This document shows, in pieces, positions 61,901 through 64,000 of a DNA stretch of 64,000 nucleotides. Both the position numbers and the translations under genes were made by a program. Source of the stretch: Cliona cf. orientalis. Lineage: Eukaryota > Porifera > Demospongiae > Clionaida > Clionaidae. Numbering within the stretch: position 1 is the stretch's first letter; every line of letters begins with the position of its first letter. Below the pieces are notes generated by a model. It was not told the DNA's origin and did not search any database. It saw only the letters and a program-made list of their open reading frames with translations. Location of the stretch: assembly GCA_963930775.1 (NCBI GenBank), contig OZ005702.1, forward strand, positions 2,976,001 through 3,040,000. Direction: 5' to 3'.

Positions 61901-63859
61901 CTGCTCCTCCCCCTTGTCTCCTTCAACTGGCACTGTAGACTCTCCTTCCACACCAGGCAGCACAGACGGAAGGCCATTACTCAAGGTTCCCTCACACACA
62001 GAGGAAGGTTGAGGCCCTCCTTCTGATAGAGGGCTAGAGTCAGGGGGTCCTTGTTCTTTACATGTAGAGGGGCCTTCTTGGATAGAGTCGGGGGGGATAG
62101 AAATAGAGGGCCCTTCTTGGCTAGAGTCAGGGGGGATAGAGAGAGGGGGTCCTTCTTGGATAGAACCAGAGGTACATGTATCTTCTCCATCAATAGCCCA
62201 TTCATCGTTGAAGTTTAGCTTCCTTGGGATAACTTCTTTACTGCTCACCCCTCCCCCTCCTCCGTTCTCTTCTTTCCCCTCAGGGGAGTGCTCTAACTCA
62301 TCCTGAGTGCTAGTCTTCTGTCTCTTTATCTCAGTAGTTGTCCCCTCGTTCCCTTCAGTGTTAGATGAGTCTCTACTTCTCTTCCTCTTACTGCTCTCTA
62401 GCTTCCTACCCTCACTTGAATGCTCAGGGTCATCAGCCAATATGGGACTGTTTGCTGTAGCATCAACCACACGGCCATTTTTTCCTTTCCTACTCGTAGA
62501 CAAAGAAGCAGTGGTAGCGGATTTCGGTCGAGTTTTTGCAGCTTTCTTGCCAGTAGAGGAACACATACCAGATCTCGTCACGTGAGAATCATTATGAGGG
62601 GTGTGCGACTTGTTTGAATGGTTAGGGGTGGCCTTCTTTTGACTCAGAGTGCTGACATCAGCATAGGGGTCGATGCCCAGAGAGAACTCAGGGTCACCGT
62701 TCTTCTCTCTCGTGTACTCCACAGCCAGCTGCAGTGCCTCACAGTGGTCAGCATATATCGACTTCCCTGCATGTTTATGGCAGACAGGCAATCCACATAC
62801 TGTACATGTACACATGTATATGTATATGTACATGCAAGTTTTTGTCACACAACGCAAGAAATGCACACGCATACACAGCAAAATAATAGTTATTATTATG
62901 CACAAATGCACATAATGTACATGTACACTCAGATTTGATCTGAAAGATATGGACCTACTGCATTCAATCTTCTACTCATAAAAAATTGACGATACAATAC
63001 GTGGATGTTGCACCTGGGGGATCAGGGGGGCTATGACCCCCCCCCTCCCACTTTTCTTGACCAATCACACACATTTTTAGATTATGCCGTAGAATAAGCT
63101 GACCTTACCTGTCTACATGTACATGTACATGTACATGTATATGAACGTTTTTTGCCTGGAAACTACATGTAGACTGCTTTTATTGGTACTTGCGTTGCCA
63201 GCAGCTTCTGTCTGCCCTGCAATCATCCCCGCTGCTTTTGCTCGCTAAATTCAGTGCTGTTCATTTCCCATTAATTAGTGGGCATGGCTATAACCCTTGC
63301 CCCCTCACCTTCCTGTGCAATTTATTGAATGCTAGTCCATAGATAGTACAATATTATATACAGAGATTTTGTCTCTCCCTCCCCTAAGAGAGAGGGCTTG
63401 GGGATGAGGTTGGGGGACTGGGGAGAACTTAGGGAGACATTCCTTAGATTTCCTCTCTTTGATAACATGCCTTTGCACAGCAGTTACAATCTAACATGCA
63501 CATCACAGTGAAATAAACAAAGCACCTCGCTTCATTTTGCCCTGAGGATGACTGGAGCATCTAGTTGAAATGTTGGTAAGATTTACCAAACAGTCAAGTT
63601 GTCTGCAGAGAGTCTTCATTTATTTCATGCAGATAGTAACTGAGAACAATAATACTTCATATGTCACAGTGATGTACACAACTACACCCTTTAATTTATG
63701 TACATTACATTCAATAATATTTAAGATCCAGTGGGACATTTCAACATTTACATACTTTTGTAGCATGATTTCTTTGCTTTGATGACCAGGTCCTCCACAT
63801 CTTCGTGAATAAATGGCTTCAAGGAATTATGTGACTTGACTGATTCAGTCAACCTATAC
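55954..63859 (-). CDS. PWWP3A-like: PWWP3/MUM1-like PWWP-domain protein, internal exons only
   Basis: Nine exons join in frame: 63859-63756, 62766-61717, 61163-61093, 59830-59745, 58209-58146, 57589-57434, 57011-56821, 56632-56446, 56049-55954 (about 667 residues). The first encodes LTESVKSHN...LVIKAKKSCYKR, followed by ALQLAVEYTREKN, matching the conserved N-terminal region of MUM1/PWWP3. A long disordered Ser/Pro/Glu segment with nuclear-type basic runs (KRKRS, EIKRQK) follows. The PWWP domain spans exons 3-5: SIIWVKFSNKFPFWPAL, VVKVDK, YIARVLFFGY; the aromatic cage region FPFWPA replaces PWWP. The C-terminal helical region ends KISYAYDVLLPE, matching the DVLLPEAII segment of MUM1. MUM1 is a nucleosome-binding DNA-damage factor in vertebrates. 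The ATG exon lies right of the window. The final exon (expected AII..EEKY..) was not found in 50.7-55.9 kb. Confidence 0.8.
57059..57370. repeat. CT-rich satellite, about 111-bp period
   Basis: The landmark ACCACCCCCCTCTCTCACTC recurs at about 57070 and 57181, followed by a third partial unit. It lies in a PWWP3-like intron, so it is purine-rich on the coding strand. Its open frames (Pro/Ser/Leu-rich) are artefacts. Confidence 0.8.
58795..58998. mobile_element. 204-bp MITE with 9-bp target duplication (Mutator-like)
   Basis: Inverted ends TAGCCTCGTTCCCAGGCCCTT and its complement AAGGGCCTGGGAATGAGGCTA bound the element. GTATGCAAC flanks both sides (58786-58794, 58999-59007). A 9-bp duplication is typical of Mutator-like elements. 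It lies in a PWWP3-like intron. Confidence 0.8.
59898..60265. mobile_element. Foldback element, about 108-bp arms
   Basis: Arms 59898-60008 and 60154-60265 are inverted copies (for example AGGATGAAGTAGGGATGGCA / TGCCATCCCTACTTCATCCT) around a spacer of about 145 bp. Related GCATAATAGG-rich sequence continues to about 60750. It lies in a PWWP3-like intron. Confidence 0.7.
62040..62165 (-). repeat. In-frame coding tandem repeat in PWWP3-like exon 2
   Basis: About three copies of a 15-residue unit (SIQEGPPLSIPPDS-like) are encoded by 45-48-bp DNA repeats. They sit in the disordered segment and vary by small in-frame changes. Confidence 0.75.
62767..63755. other. PWWP3-like intron 1 (visible)
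   Basis: No gene seen. It holds TACATGTA-type microsatellite (62805-62835, 63115-63140), a poly-C run near 63037-63047 and a pyrimidine tract near 63375-63395. Confidence 0.6.
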
Positions 63860-64000
63860 CTGTAAACAAAGGGCATGGAATTGACCTCTTAAAGAACATA
63901 CCCAGCTGCAAGCTTAGCACTCTACATGAACAGGATTATCAAGCTCCCTTCCCTCTCCAAAGTGTCATTTTGGCTCAAATATGTATATGCACACAATACA

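Noticed and set aside
63748..63859. Terminal exon with TAA stop of a separate minus-strand gene
   Set aside because: The stop lies just inside a canonical donor (AAAA|GTATGT). Splicing there to 62766 keeps frame and recreates a MUM1-like N-terminal region, so it is an internal exon.
1..64000. CRISPR arrays, bacterial operons, integrated virus or phage
   Set aside because: No spaced direct repeats, no Shine-Dalgarno-led gene chains, and no capsid, terminase or polymerase frames; all recognisable genes are intron-bearing animal genes.

Overview
The window is nuclear DNA from a multicellular eukaryote. Coding sequence is split by many GT-AG introns, UTR and poly(A) signals are present, and introns and intergenic DNA are packed with short foldback transposons (MITEs) and TACATGTA-type microsatellite. 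Gene content and style (compact exons, animal-type AP-3 beta, ABCA and PWWP3/MUM1 genes, a UGT80-like glycosyltransferase, an ApoL-like gene) suggest an early-branching animal, most likely a demosponge. That assignment is inference; no rRNA or mitochondrial marker is present.

Layout. (1) About 1-16.4 kb, minus strand: an ABCA3-like lipid transporter. 28 exons join in frame into 1,250 codons from the ATG to the second membrane domain; the second ATPase domain lies beyond the left edge. (2) 17.5-20.0 kb, plus: a two-exon, 309-residue apolipoprotein-L-like protein with an N-terminal signal or anchor segment. (3) 20.2-22.9 kb, minus: a seven-exon, 460-residue UGT80-type sterol glucosyltransferase-like gene. 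(4) 23.06-38.45 kb, plus: a complete 22-exon AP-3 complex beta subunit (1,114 residues). Its ATG is only 150 bp from the glycosyltransferase ATG, so the two share a bidirectional promoter containing a CACGTG E-box. (5) 38.7-50.66 kb: a large inverted duplication, arms about 4.9 and 5.1 kb around a 2-kb spacer. Each arm carries a gene for a 1,268-residue secreted protein I do not recognise: long beta-rich region, coiled coil, Cys-rich granulin-like knot, Ala-rich helix. The left copy is intact. The right copy is broken by a 235-bp MITE flanked by a 7-bp duplication. (6) 50.7-55.9 kb: no supportable gene, only repeats. (7) 55.95-63.86 kb, minus: nine internal exons of a PWWP3/MUM1-like chromatin protein whose first and last exons are not visible.

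The genes do not form an operon or pathway. AP-3 beta (lysosome-related trafficking), ABCA3-like (lipid loading of lysosome-related organelles in vertebrates) and the sterol glucosyltransferase-like gene are all membrane/lipid genes, but their proximity may be chance. The transposon landscape is rich: at least a dozen foldback families with TA, TTAA, 5-bp, 7-bp and 9-bp target duplications. One remnant lies exactly at a boundary of the large inverted duplication.
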